Shown here one piece after another: positions 23,978 to 33,684 of a DNA stretch of 33,684 nt. The DNA comes from an uncultured Clostridia bacterium (GTDB lineage: Bacteria; Bacillota; Clostridia; Christensenellales; Borkfalkiaceae): NCBI GenBank assembly GCA_944372075.1, contig CALVYJ010000003.1:1-33684 (forward strand), in the 5' to 3' direction. The translations under genes were made by a program, and so were the position numbers. Below the pieces are notes generated by a model, which saw only the letters and a program-made list of their open reading frames with translations, did not search any database and was not told where the DNA came from. Position 1 is the stretch's first letter. Each line of letters opens with the position of its first letter.

Positions 23978-24049
23978 GCGAGCGGCGGCGCAGAATGCGC
24001 CGCCGCTCGCCGCAAAGAGTGCGGCCGCGAACAATTTTGTTCGCGGCCG
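23978..24049. terminator. Twin long hairpins between convergent dapL and ABC permease genes
   Basis: Hairpin 1 is a perfect 15-bp stem, GCGAGCGGCGGCGCA (23978-23992) with its complement at 23996-24010, loop GAA. Hairpin 2 is a perfect 12-bp stem, CGGCCGCGAACA (24022-24033) with TGTTCGCGGCCG (24038-24049), loop ATTT, followed on + by TTAATCCGTTTT. Being symmetric and between convergent genes, they probably stop transcription from both sides. Confidence 0.8.
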
Positions 24050-24061
24050 TTAATCCGTTTT

Positions 24062-24097
24062 GAACCGGTAATGAATGAGCAATGAACCGGCAATGAA
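24062..24097. repeat. Short imperfect direct repeat after dapL
   Basis: GAACCGGTAATGA is repeated as GAACCGGCAATGA 23 bases later, with shorter ATGA units between them. It lies in the non-coding gap before the end of the ABC permease gene. No function is evident. Confidence 0.6.
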
Positions 24098-24130
24098 ACG
24101 AAATTGAACGTGTTTTGAATCTGATTTTCG

Positions 24131-25186
24131 TCAAGACAGCATAGGCAGAAAGACGTTTTGCAGGAGAAATAGACATAGGATGCTTGCGGCGAAGGTAAGG
24201 AGCAGACAGAGCCAATCGCTTTTTTTGAGGAGGAACGAGCGGCGGTAGACGAAATACGCGATGAGTGCGCAGACGAAGATTAACAGCACTTGCACGAGGG
24301 AGATCCCGATGGAATCGAAGAAGAGGAAAACGGGAGAGGATGCGTCGGCAATGCTGAAAAACAGGTACCAGGGGATCAAGATTTTGTAACCGAACCAAGA
24401 ATCGGAGATTTGCCCCGCGTTTTCCGCTTTGTGTTTGTCGGCGGTGTAGAACAATCCGAAATACGCCGCAGCGCTCATCGCCGCGCAGATACTGCAGGAG
24501 AGGATCAGATTGTCCGAAACGTGCGCTGTGGCTCCGAGGATCAACGTGTCAAAGAGCGTGAAGATCTGAATGGGCGCACCGATCGGCAAATAATTCAGAC
24601 TGTTGCGCGCGAGAGCGGGCAGATAGCGGTGGAAGTTATTGTAAAGAAAGAGATAGGGCATGAAAGGCGCCACATTCAGAGCGATCATAAAGAGGACGCC
24701 GTCGAATACGGTGTTGGCGCGGGTGAAGCAGAAAGAATTGATCCCGAACAGGCAGAGAGCGGCGGGCAGGGAAGCGAAGTAAAGGGGAACGTACCATACG
24801 AGATCGAATAGATTTTCACTGCAAGCGATGATGGTGAATCCTAAAAAGTAAGATACGGTATAGGGGATCAGGATCAAAACGAATCCGCAGAGAAAGCGCA
24901 CGAACAGCAGATTTTTCCTTCGGATGGGGAGCGCATACCAAAGATCGGTGCTGCGCTTGTTCATGCGATAGGAAAACTGCAGTGCGGGCGTTACGACGCA
25001 GAGGATACAGAGGATGATCGCGGGAATATAGGTCAAGGTGTTTACTGCGTGTTCCGGTGAGTAAAAATTCGAGCCTATGTAATCGGTGGTAAGCGCAACA
25101 GCCGCATACAGAGCGGTTGCGATCGCCGTAAAGAGGCACAGGGGCAGGGCGATGCGCTTGAGCTCAAATAAGATAGATTTTTTCAT
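24131..25186 (-). CDS. ABC transporter permease (YtrC/ABC-2-like membrane subunit)
   Basis: A 351-residue integral membrane protein starting MKKSILFELKRIALPLCLFT. About eight to nine hydrophobic segments are spread through it, and a large outside loop follows the first helix. The piece YRMNKRSTDLWYALPIRRKNLLFVR between helices 2 and 3 is the cytoplasmic coupling region seen in ABC-2-type exporters of the GntR-ABC (Ytr-like) systems. It overlaps the ATPase gene by four bases (25183-25186). In Bacillus the YtrA-regulated system is linked to cell-wall antibiotic stress, so an export or envelope-stress role is plausible but unproven. Confidence 0.85.
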   Translation of the reverse strand: MKKSILFELKRIALPLCLFTAIATALYAAVALTTDYIGSNFYSPEHAVNTLTYIPAIILCILCVVTPALQFSYRMNKRSTDLWYALPIRRKNLLFVRFLCGFVLILIPYTVSYFLGFTIIACSENLFDLVWYVPLYFASLPAALCLFGINSFCFTRANTVFDGVLFMIALNVAPFMPYLFLYNNFHRYLPALARNSLNYLPIGAPIQIFTLFDTLILGATAHVSDNLILSCSICAAMSAAAYFGLFYTADKHKAENAGQISDSWFGYKILIPWYLFFSIADASSPVFLFFDSIGISLVQVLLIFVCALIAYFVYRRSFLLKKSDWLCLLLTFAASILCLFLLQNVFLPMLS

Positions 25187-26061
25187 CTGTTTTCTCTCCC
25201 TTTTTCCGTTTCAATGAGGAAGTATTCCTCGAAATCGACGGGTATTTCTTCGCAAAACAGCGGTTGCAGCTTTTCAATTTTTTCGCGCAGGCTGTCGGCG
25301 TTTCCGCGCACGATAAACTGTGCAACGCGACCCGTACACTCAAATTTGATGCAATCAAAGGGAAAGTCCGCGCGCGTCACTTCTTTGTTGAATGCCGCCT
25401 GGTATTTATGGATCGCTTCGAGGTGACCCAACAGGTCTCCGCTTTGCAAGACGCTTCCCTGTTCGATCAGTGCAAAGTCCGTACAGATATCCGAAAGCTC
25501 GCGCAGCGAATGCGAGGCGATCACCGTAGTACAGCCGTTGTCTTCGCTCAGATCGATCAGAGCGCGCTTGAATAAAAGGCGCGCGTTCGGGTCTAACCCG
25601 TCGAACGCTTCGTCCAACAGCAAGTATTTCGGGCGAGACGCCAGGGCGAGCGATACAAACATCTGTCGCTTCATTCCCTTGGAAAAATTATGGATCGGCG
25701 CGGCTGCGTTCAGCGAAAAGGCGTCGCACCATTTGTGAAAGAGCTCTGAATCGAATGGATAATAGGTCTTATACAGTTCCGCCAGCTGCTTTCCCGTGGT
25801 GTTTCCTCCATAGTACGGCTCGTCCGGCAGAAAAAACAGTTGTTTTTTTATCCCTTCGTTTTCGAATATCGGTTGCCCGTCGTAAAATATTTCGCCGGAA
25901 TCGGCTTTCAGCACTCCCGCCAGCAGTCGCAGAATTGTCGACTTGCCCGCGCCGTTCACGCCCACCATTCCGTAAACGCGCCCGCTCGGGATGGTGAGAT
26001 CGAACGATCGGATCACCTTTTGTTTTCCGTAGGATTTTTCAAGATTTCTGATTTCAATCAT
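25183..26061 (-). CDS. ABC transporter ATP-binding protein (YtrB-like)
   Basis: Drives the permease at 24131. Walker A is GVNGAGKST, the signature is FSKGMKRQM, Walker B is YLLLDEAFDGLDP, and the switch histidine is in IASHSLRELSD. The C-terminal ~80 residues are an extra domain as in other ABC-2 ATPases. The frame is open to 26103, but the ATG at 26061 follows GGACGGAG and starts with the usual MIEIRNLEKSYGKQKV. That gives 292 residues and an eight-base overlap with the GntR gene, so regulator, ATPase and permease form one coupled operon. Confidence 0.95.
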   Translation of the reverse strand: MIEIRNLEKSYGKQKVIRSFDLTIPSGRVYGMVGVNGAGKSTILRLLAGVLKADSGEIFYDGQPIFENEGIKKQLFFLPDEPYYGGNTTGKQLAELYKTYYPFDSELFHKWCDAFSLNAAAPIHNFSKGMKRQMFVSLALASRPKYLLLDEAFDGLDPNARLLFKRALIDLSEDNGCTTVIASHSLRELSDICTDFALIEQGSVLQSGDLLGHLEAIHKYQAAFNKEVTRADFPFDCIKFECTGRVAQFIVRGNADSLREKIEKLQPLFCEEIPVDFEEYFLIETEKGRENR

Positions 26062-26413
26062 CGTTTTCTCCGTCCTTAAAGATTTCTTTTGCCATCGCAA
26101 CAATTTGTTCCAACGTCAGTCCCGCACTCTTCATGGCGCGCAGTTGCCGCTTTGCCTCTTCCGTCACACGGTCTTCGCCATGTACGTTGTGTACAAAAAC
26201 GCCCTTTTTCGGGATCGTCCATACGAGTCCGCGCCGTTCCAGTTCGGAAAAAGCCCGCTCTACCGTATTGGGATTGATGCCTAAATTAGCCGCCAAACTT
26301 CGGCAGGACGGCAACTTTTCTCCCTCTCGAAGCGCTCCGTATCGTATCAGCTTTTCGTATTCGTCAACGATCTCTTCGCAAATACTCTTTTTGCCGCGTA
26401 ACCGTATTTCCAT
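26054..26413 (-). CDS. GntR-family regulator, YtrA subfamily
   Basis: A 119-residue repressor. The winged helix-turn-helix is at residues ~10-75: IVDEYEKLIRYGALREGEKL then LPSCRSLAANLGINPNTVER and RRGLVWTIPKKGVFV. The short C-terminal tail (two helices, TEEAKRQLRAMKSAGLTLEQ) is the YtrA-type dimerisation arm, with no ligand-binding domain. It is the first gene of the ABC operon, and its stop overlaps the ATPase start. The two 13-bp repeats right after its promoter are the likely autorepression sites. Confidence 0.94.
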   Translation of the reverse strand: MEIRLRGKKSICEEIVDEYEKLIRYGALREGEKLPSCRSLAANLGINPNTVERAFSELERRGLVWTIPKKGVFVHNVHGEDRVTEEAKRQLRAMKSAGLTLEQIVAMAKEIFKDGENDD

Positions 26414-26437
26414 GCGTTTACACTCTCCCTTTTCATT

Positions 26438-26468
26438 TCTGTATTAACTGACCTATCTGTATTAACTG
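26438..26468 (-). promoter_or_regulatory. Two perfect 13-bp operator repeats of the GntR/ABC operon
   Basis: TCTGTATTAACTG occurs at 26438-26450 and again at 26456-26468 (+ strand), 18 bp apart, between the -10 box and the gntR start. On the transcript side they read CAGTTAATACAGA. Their place at about +1 to +30 fits a repressor site; binding by the gntR product is inferred. Confidence 0.8.
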
Positions 26469-26473
26469 TACTC

Positions 26474-26502
26474 ATTATAGCGCGTCGAATAAGAAAAGTC
26501 AA
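26474..26502 (-). promoter_or_regulatory. Sigma-A promoter of the GntR/ABC operon
   Basis: On the minus strand: TTGACT (26502-26497), 17-bp spacer, TATAAT (26479-26474). Transcription should start near 26467, giving a leader of about 55 bases with the operator repeats inside and the ribosome site GGGAGAG before ATG 26413. Confidence 0.9.
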
Positions 26503-26847
26503 TGGTTTTGCAAAAAATAAAATAATTATTTGAAGCGTTAAAATATGCAAAGAGCCGCGCGCCTTTCAAGCCGAGTGCGGGAAGGAATTTTCGGATTTGC
26601 AAATAAGGCACAAAAGGGGAGGAGGCCTTTGGGGAAGATGCCGCACGTGGAAAGCCGCGCGCCGAGAAGAACAGCGCCGAAAGGCGCTGTCGCTGTTTTT
26701 GATGTAGGAGTTTTTCCGTTTCGACGTTTCGTCGCTTTTTGTTTTGCGGTTTTGCCGTTTGGTTTCGTCGCCGCTGATCAATATAGAAGCTCCGCCGTTT
26801 CGGCGCTTTTGTTGCTTTGTGGTTTGTGCTATTGTTTGGAAAGATTG
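26503..26847. other. Gene-free, low-complexity stretch between gntR and radA
   Basis: No convincing gene. An 8-bp hairpin with a GAAA tetraloop, ACAGCGCC/GGCGCTGT (26671-26690), is followed by CGCTGTTTTT and looks like a + strand terminator with no obvious gene before it. From 26700 to 26830 the + strand is rich in GTTTCG, GTTTTG and TTGCGG units, a slightly repetitive pattern. Open frames crossing it lack ribosome sites and have biased composition. Confidence 0.55.
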
Positions 26848-26897
26848 CGCTTTTGCGGCGAAGCAAAAGCGGCCGATGCACGAGCGTGCATCGGCCG
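26848..26897 (-). terminator. Two stacked hairpins downstream of radA
   Basis: CGCTTTTGC/GCAAAAGCG (26848-26871, loop GGCGAA) abuts CGGCCGATGCAC/GTGCATCGGCCG (26870-26897, loop GAGC). In the direction of radA transcription the second stem is met first and is followed by CTTTTGC. They lie about 80 bases beyond the radA stop and probably end the rqcP-ispDF-radA transcript. Confidence 0.7.
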
Positions 26898-26973
26898 TAG
26901 AAAGATCATGAATAAATGAAGGAGGAGCAAAAGCGATCGTATAGATCCTATATACGAGGGAAAGGCGCGAAAG

Positions 26974-28353
26974 TCAGGAGGAATTGGCAGGAAACAATTT
27001 CTGAACGAGCTGGTAGGCGTATTGGACGGGGACGAGTTGAATTTTATCTTCAAACTTTTTGACGCTCTTAAAATTTTTCGCGGGAAAGAGTACGCGTTTG
27101 AAACCCATTTTGATACATTCGTTTACGCGTTTTTCGGCGAAGGTAACGCCGCGCACTTCGCCGGTCAGACCGACCTCGCCGAACACGGCGGTAAATTTAT
27201 CGATCGGCTGATTTCGGAAGCCGCTGGCGAGGGCGGCGCAAATTGCGAGGTCGACGGAAGGCTCATTCAGGCGAATGCCGCCCATGGCATTCAAGTAGAC
27301 GTCCTGGTTGAAGAAGGGGATGCCGCATCGTTTTTCCAAAACGGCGATCAAAAGGGCGAGTTTATTGTAGTCGATGCCGAGGGGCATGCGTCGAGGCAAG
27401 CCGTAGGCGGTTTTGGCGATCAAGGTCTGGATTTCGACCATCATGCAGCGATTTCCCGTTTCGGAAGGCGTAACGCAGCTGCCGGCGGCTTCGCCGCGGC
27501 TTTCGGAAAGGAAGCTACCGGAATAATCGGAAACGCCGTAGATGCCTTCGCCCGTCATTTCGAAAACGCCCACTTCTTGAACGGAGCCGAACCGATTTTT
27601 GTAGGCGCGCAAGATCTTAAAATTTTCTTCGCGTTCGCCCTCGAAATACAGCACGGTATCCATGATATGTTCCAAGACTTTCGGACCGGCGAGGGCGCCT
27701 TCTTTGGTGACGTGTCCGACGATAAAGAAGGTGATATTGCGGCTTTTTGCGATGCGCTGCAATTTACCGGCGCATTCGCGCACTTGGGCGACGGAACCTG
27801 CCGCGGAGGAAAGCTCGCTCGTATAGACGGCTTGGATGGAGTCGATGACGACGAATTTCTCATCGGTGATCGCATCGGCGATGTCTTCCAGGCAAATTTC
27901 GTTGAGCAAGAGCAAGTTTGCGGAATCCAATTTCAAGCGCGTGCAGCGCATTTTGACCTGGGAACAGCTTTCCTCGGCGGAGACGTACAAAACCTTCTGC
28001 GTCTTGGAAAGGAATGCGGAAACCTCGGTCAGCAGGGTACTTTTCCCGATGCCGGGATCGCCGCCGATCAAAATGAGGGAGCCAGGCACGATGCCGCCGC
28101 CCAAAACGGTATCCAATTCGGCAATGCCGGAAGATACGCGTTCAAATTTTTCCTCGCGGATCTGCGAGAGGGGAACGGGCGTGTTGGATATTGCCGAACG
28201 TTCGCGCTTGGCCGCCTTAGTGGCGGGAGCGGTCGTTTCGGATATTTCTTCGATCAACGTTCCGAATTTTCCGCAGGAAGGGCATCTTCCCAACCATTGC
28301 GGGCTCTGCGCACCGCATTCGGAACATACATAAACAGATTTCGATTTGGGCAA
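26974..28353 (-). CDS. radA: DNA repair protein RadA
   Basis: Branch-migration ATPase aiding RecA recombination. The N-terminal zinc finger has Cys10, Cys13, Cys24 and Cys27 (CSECGAQSPQWLGRCPSCG). The RecA-like core has Walker A GGDPGIGKSTL and the RadA-specific KNRFG motif (KNRFGSVQEVGVFEM); the C-terminal Lon-like domain ends the protein. The frame is open to 28476, but that part overlaps the upstream gene. A TTG at 28353, seven bases after AAAGGAGG, gives PKSKSVYVCSECG and 459 residues, the normal length. The start codon lies two bases after the stop of the small upstream gene, so coupling is likely. Confidence 0.96.
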   Translation of the reverse strand: MPKSKSVYVCSECGAQSPQWLGRCPSCGKFGTLIEEISETTAPATKAAKRERSAISNTPVPLSQIREEKFERVSSGIAELDTVLGGGIVPGSLILIGGDPGIGKSTLLTEVSAFLSKTQKVLYVSAEESCSQVKMRCTRLKLDSANLLLLNEICLEDIADAITDEKFVVIDSIQAVYTSELSSAAGSVAQVRECAGKLQRIAKSRNITFFIVGHVTKEGALAGPKVLEHIMDTVLYFEGEREENFKILRAYKNRFGSVQEVGVFEMTGEGIYGVSDYSGSFLSESRGEAAGSCVTPSETGNRCMMVEIQTLIAKTAYGLPRRMPLGIDYNKLALLIAVLEKRCGIPFFNQDVYLNAMGGIRLNEPSVDLAICAALASGFRNQPIDKFTAVFGEVGLTGEVRGVTFAEKRVNECIKMGFKRVLFPAKNFKSVKKFEDKIQLVPVQYAYQLVQKLFPANSS

Positions 28354-28355
28354 GG

Positions 28356-28640
28356 TCAGTCCTCCTTTTCGGGAAATTCTGTCATGCCTTCGAGCAGGTA
28401 AGATATGTCGGCAAGAAGTTCGCTTTCCGACCCGTAAAAGCTCAAAGGATTTTCCGTTCCCGTCCAATAAAAACATTGTTCGTATTCGTCAAAAGCCAAG
28501 GATTGAACGGCATAGGAAAAAGTGCCGTCCTTTTTGCGGCGATAGACAAAAATGCGTTTGGTTTTCTGTGCGTCGCAATACAGGCGCACGATGTCGGCTT
28601 CGTCGTCGCCGTACCACGAAAACAAATCGGGTCGGTTCAT
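28356..28640 (-). CDS. Small protein of unknown function between ispDF and radA
   Basis: A 94-residue acidic, aromatic-rich protein starting MNRPDLFSWYGDDEADIVRL. No family was recognised. It has no signal peptide, membrane segment or metal motif. Alternating hydrophobic stretches (KRIFVYRRKKDGTFSYAVQS, then DEYEQCFYWTG) suggest a small mixed alpha/beta or beta-sheet fold. The ATG at 28640 lacks a clear ribosome site but comes seven bases after the ispDF stop, so re-initiation is likely. Its last codons contain the radA ribosome site. The tight fit in the operon argues that it is a real gene. Confidence 0.72.
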   Translation of the reverse strand: MNRPDLFSWYGDDEADIVRLYCDAQKTKRIFVYRRKKDGTFSYAVQSLAFDEYEQCFYWTGTENPLSFYGSESELLADISYLLEGMTEFPEKED

Positions 28641-28647
28641 AGTCGCA

Positions 28648-29778
28648 TCAACCGAGCGGACGCAACAAGACGCTCGCCGTAACGCAGATGCCTTCGCCGC
28701 GGCCGATGGCTCCCAGACCTTCGCTCGTACCTGCCGAGATCCCGACGTTTTGTTCAAAAATATGCAATACGTTGGCGACATTTTGCTTCATTTCGGGAAT
28801 AAAGGGCGCAAGTTTCGGTTTTTGAGCGACGATCGCCGCGGAGACGTTTCCGACGGCAAATCCTTCCTGTCGAATGCGTTGGCTCACATTGGCGAGCAGA
28901 GCGAGGCTGTCTGCATCTTTATACTGCGGGTCGGAGTCGGGGAAATAATGGCCGATGTCAAGAAGTCCCGCCGCCGAAAGCAGGGCGTCCATGACGGCGT
29001 GGCACAGCACGTCTCCGTCGCTGTGTGCGATGAGTCCGCGATCGGAGGGGATGCGCACGCCGCCGAGCGTGATGAAAGTTGCTTCTGTACCGAAGGCATG
29101 GGTATCGACGCCGATACCCGTTCGCATATCCGGCATGCTGAAATCCTCCCGAAAGGTAAGTTTTTTATTCTGCGCCTCGCCGTAAAACAGATGCGGCGGG
29201 GCGACGTATTTGGCATAGACTCCCGAATCGTCGGTAAAGCGATCGTCCTTGCCGATCTTGCGATAGGCGGAGAGCAATTCCGCATACGCAAAGCCCTGCG
29301 GCGTCTGTACGAGGAAGGTGCTTTCGCGCTCGAGCGTGCCGCAGACGATGTCGCACTGCGCGGACACGAGCGTATCCGTGCAGGGCAGAGCGCATACGGC
29401 GCTGCCGAACGAGCGGACGGTCTTGATGCAGTTCTCGATGATCTGTTGCGAGACAAACGGGCGGGCTGCGTCGTGAATGAGAACGTAGTCGGGCGCGTCT
29501 TGGGCGAGCGATTCCAGCGCGTTGCGCACCGATTGCGTGCGCGTGTCGCCGCCCTCTGCGATGCGGACGTTCGCAAAGGCGGAAGCGATGCGGCTGATCT
29601 CGTCGCGGTCGGCTTTGTTGGTGCAAACGACGATCCCGTCGATGAGCGAATTCTGCGAAAAGGCGGACAGGCTTCGCGCCAGGACGGGCACGCCGTCGAT
29701 CGGCTGCAGGATTTTATTTCGTTCGAATCCGGCGCGGCTGCCGCATCCCGCCGCCGGCAGGATGGCAAAGATCTTCAT
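28648..29778 (-). CDS. ispDF: Fused IspD-IspF: MEP cytidylyltransferase and MECDP synthase
   Basis: Two steps of the non-mevalonate isoprenoid pathway in one 376-residue chain. Residues ~1-218 are IspD: ILPAAGCGSRAG with the NKIL loop for CTP, GGDTRTQSVRNAL, HDAARPFVS and TPQGF. Residues ~220-376 are IspF: GIGVDTHAFG with the metal-binding DxH, IAHSDGDVLCHAVMDALLSA with the third metal histidine, FPDSDP and GTSEGLGAIGRGEGI. IspE, the step in between, is not encoded here. The start overlaps the S4 gene by four bases. IspDF fusions are known in several bacterial groups and may help channel or scaffold the pathway. Confidence 0.96.
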   Translation of the reverse strand: MKIFAILPAAGCGSRAGFERNKILQPIDGVPVLARSLSAFSQNSLIDGIVVCTNKADRDEISRIASAFANVRIAEGGDTRTQSVRNALESLAQDAPDYVLIHDAARPFVSQQIIENCIKTVRSFGSAVCALPCTDTLVSAQCDIVCGTLERESTFLVQTPQGFAYAELLSAYRKIGKDDRFTDDSGVYAKYVAPPHLFYGEAQNKKLTFREDFSMPDMRTGIGVDTHAFGTEATFITLGGVRIPSDRGLIAHSDGDVLCHAVMDALLSAAGLLDIGHYFPDSDPQYKDADSLALLANVSQRIRQEGFAVGNVSAAIVAQKPKLAPFIPEMKQNVANVLHIFEQNVGISAGTSEGLGAIGRGEGICVTASVLLRPLG

Positions 29779-30032
29779 GATTGTTCGCCGTCCGAGAGGA
29801 TTTCGTACAGGGAAGCCGCCTCTTCCTTTTTTACCGTTTCTTTAAGTTGCAGTACGCGGAATTTCAATGTACCGGCTGAAAATTTCAGCTCGACGACGTC
29901 GCCGACTTTCAGCGCGTAAGCGGGTTTTACGTCTTTGCCGTTTACGCTGACTTTTCCTGCCTTACAGGCTTCTCCGGCAACGGTTCGGCGTTTCAAGATG
30001 CGGGAAACTTTCAAAAATTTATCCATTCTCAT
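29775..30032 (-). CDS. rqcP: S4-domain RNA-binding protein, RqcP-like
   Basis: 85 residues, nearly all one S4 fold: MRMDKFLKVSRILKRRTVAG, then GKVSVNGKDVKPAYALKVGD and VVELKFSAGTLKFRV. The tail ETVKKEEAASLYEIL is characteristic of RqcP (formerly YabO), which helps RqcH add alanine tails on stalled 50S subunits. The ATG at 30032 follows AAAAAGGAG. It is the first gene of the minus-strand operon and stands back-to-back with rpoB. No clear promoter was found for it. Confidence 0.88.
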   Translation of the reverse strand: MRMDKFLKVSRILKRRTVAGEACKAGKVSVNGKDVKPAYALKVGDVVELKFSAGTLKFRVLQLKETVKKEEAASLYEILSDGEQS

Positions 30033-30092
30033 GGCAAGATCTCCTTTTTTTGCACGCGGCGGCCGTGTAACGAACGCAAAACTATGTGCGCG

Positions 30093-30117
30093 TTTTTCGG
30101 CGAGTTTTGCCGAAAAA
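30093..30117. terminator. Symmetric hairpin between the divergent rqcP and rpoB transcripts
   Basis: TTTTTCGGC (30093-30101) pairs with GCCGAAAAA (30109-30117) around GAGTTTT. It has A/T ends on both sides like a small bidirectional terminator, but sits between divergent genes. It might insulate the two promoters or lie in the rqcP 5' leader. Confidence 0.5.
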
Positions 30118-30169
30118 TTAAAAATTTTATCGGAAACGGAAAAAAATTAAAGCGCGCGGCAAAAAGCGT

Positions 30170-30198
30170 TTGACAAATTTTTTCAGATTTTATATAAT
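30170..30198 (+). promoter_or_regulatory. rpoB: Sigma-A promoter of rpoB
   Basis: TTGACA (30170-30175), 17-bp spacer, TATAAT (30193-30198): consensus in both boxes. Transcription should start near 30205, giving a leader of about 280 bases. The early leader can fold CTTTTTGCCCT (30230-30240) with AGGGAAAGAAG (30246-30256), one mismatch. Confidence 0.92.
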
Positions 30199-30397
30199 GT
30201 TAAACTGTATCATTATGGAGTATAATGTGCTTTTTGCCCTTTTTGAGGGAAAGAAGGAAGCAAAAGCGGAGCGAAAACGCGTCCAAAAGCATACGGCATT
30301 TATAATAATGTTAAGCGGGGCGGTTTCGCGAGGATGTTTTTGTCTGCTCAAAGCATTATACCGCAAAATTCCAAAGTTGTAAAGAGGCGGAGGATAA

Positions 30398-30433
30398 ATG
30401 AGCGAAAAAATTTTTTTCGCGTCTGCCGGATAG
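30398..30433 (+). CDS. Possible 11-residue leader peptide upstream of rpoB
   Basis: ATG at 30398 follows a near-ideal ribosome site (GGCGGAGG, 4 bases away) and encodes MSEKIFFASAG, then TAG. Codons 2-8 sit in a palindrome, GCGAAAAAA (30402-30410) with TTTTTTCGC (30412-30420). A ribosome on this frame would melt that structure. The rpoB start is 53 bases after the stop. Similar short frames can arise by chance, but one with such a ribosome site in a long rpoB leader deserves notice. There is no homology evidence. Confidence 0.4.
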   Translation: MSEKIFFASAG

Positions 30434-30486
30434 CCGCGGTGATTTTCGCGTACCATGGAACGAAAATTTTTAGGAGCGTGTGATTG

Positions 30487-33684
<3,198 letters not shown>

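Noticed and set aside
26462-26881. A 139-codon open frame on the - strand between gntR and radA
   Set aside because: It is Lys/Arg/Asn-rich, low complexity, covers the gntR promoter and has no ribosome site.
27022-28401. A 459-codon open frame on the + strand
   Set aside because: It lies exactly opposite radA, whose protein motifs are unmistakable; its translation has no family features and is a codon-bias shadow.
30215-30382. A 55-codon frame at the start of the rpoB leader (ATG at 30215)
   Set aside because: There is no ribosome site before the ATG and it covers a hairpin; the later ATG at 30398 is much better placed.

Overview
The window looks like a chromosomal segment of an anaerobic, Gram-positive-type bacterium of the Clostridia (Firmicutes). 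The evidence is a lipoprotein sugar-binding protein with LplB/YtcP-type permeases, a split ferredoxin-linked glutamate synthase encoded by separate subunit genes, lysine/meso-DAP synthesis through DapL, strong AGGAGG-type ribosome sites, sigma-A promoters, a CIRCE-controlled small heat-shock gene and an RqcP-like S4 protein. An uncultured gut clostridium is likely, but no taxonomic marker was compared. Codon use is AT-leaning in the first 8 kb and more GC-rich afterwards. No rRNA, tRNA, CRISPR array, insertion sequence or phage gene was seen.

Region 1 (1-11.9 kb, + strand) is a plant- or mucin-glycan locus. It holds an AraC-type regulator cut by the window start, two sugar ABC permeases, a solute-binding lipoprotein, a GH78-like alpha-L-rhamnosidase, a Gfo/Idh/MocA dehydrogenase, a GH2 enzyme with its own promoter, and an SGNH esterase. 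Between GH2 and SGNH lies a scar: the N-terminal part of a GH106-like gene is joined out of frame to the C-terminal end of a GH95-like gene, as if two neighbouring glycosidase genes lost everything between them. No transporter ATPase is present, as is usual for this transporter class.

Region 2 (12.0-12.9 kb) is an hsp20 gene whose promoter is followed by three overlapping CIRCE-like operators at an exact 23-bp period.

Region 3 (13.0-24.1 kb, + strand) is a nitrogen and amino-group block. It contains the GOGAT glutaminase subunit, the FMN/ferredoxin GOGAT subunit, purA with its own promoter, a structured leader ending in a terminator that also buries the next ribosome site, a four-cluster ferredoxin, an FAD/NAD oxidoreductase, the GXGXG GOGAT subunit, an ANTAR RNA-binding antiterminator with a degenerate receiver, then dapF, pyrG and dapL. 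Most of these enzymes make or use glutamine, glutamate or aspartate, and the ANTAR protein is a natural candidate for control of the leader.

Region 4 (24.1-26.5 kb, - strand) is a GntR(YtrA-like)-ABC ATPase-ABC permease operon with two perfect 13-bp operator repeats just after its promoter. Region 5 (26.5-30.0 kb, - strand) is an S4/RqcP-like gene, a fused ispDF, a small unknown gene and radA, tightly packed. Region 6 (30.1 kb to the end, + strand) is rpoB, cut by the window end, with a strong promoter and a roughly 280-nt leader containing a possible 11-residue leader peptide. No rplL gene lies directly upstream.
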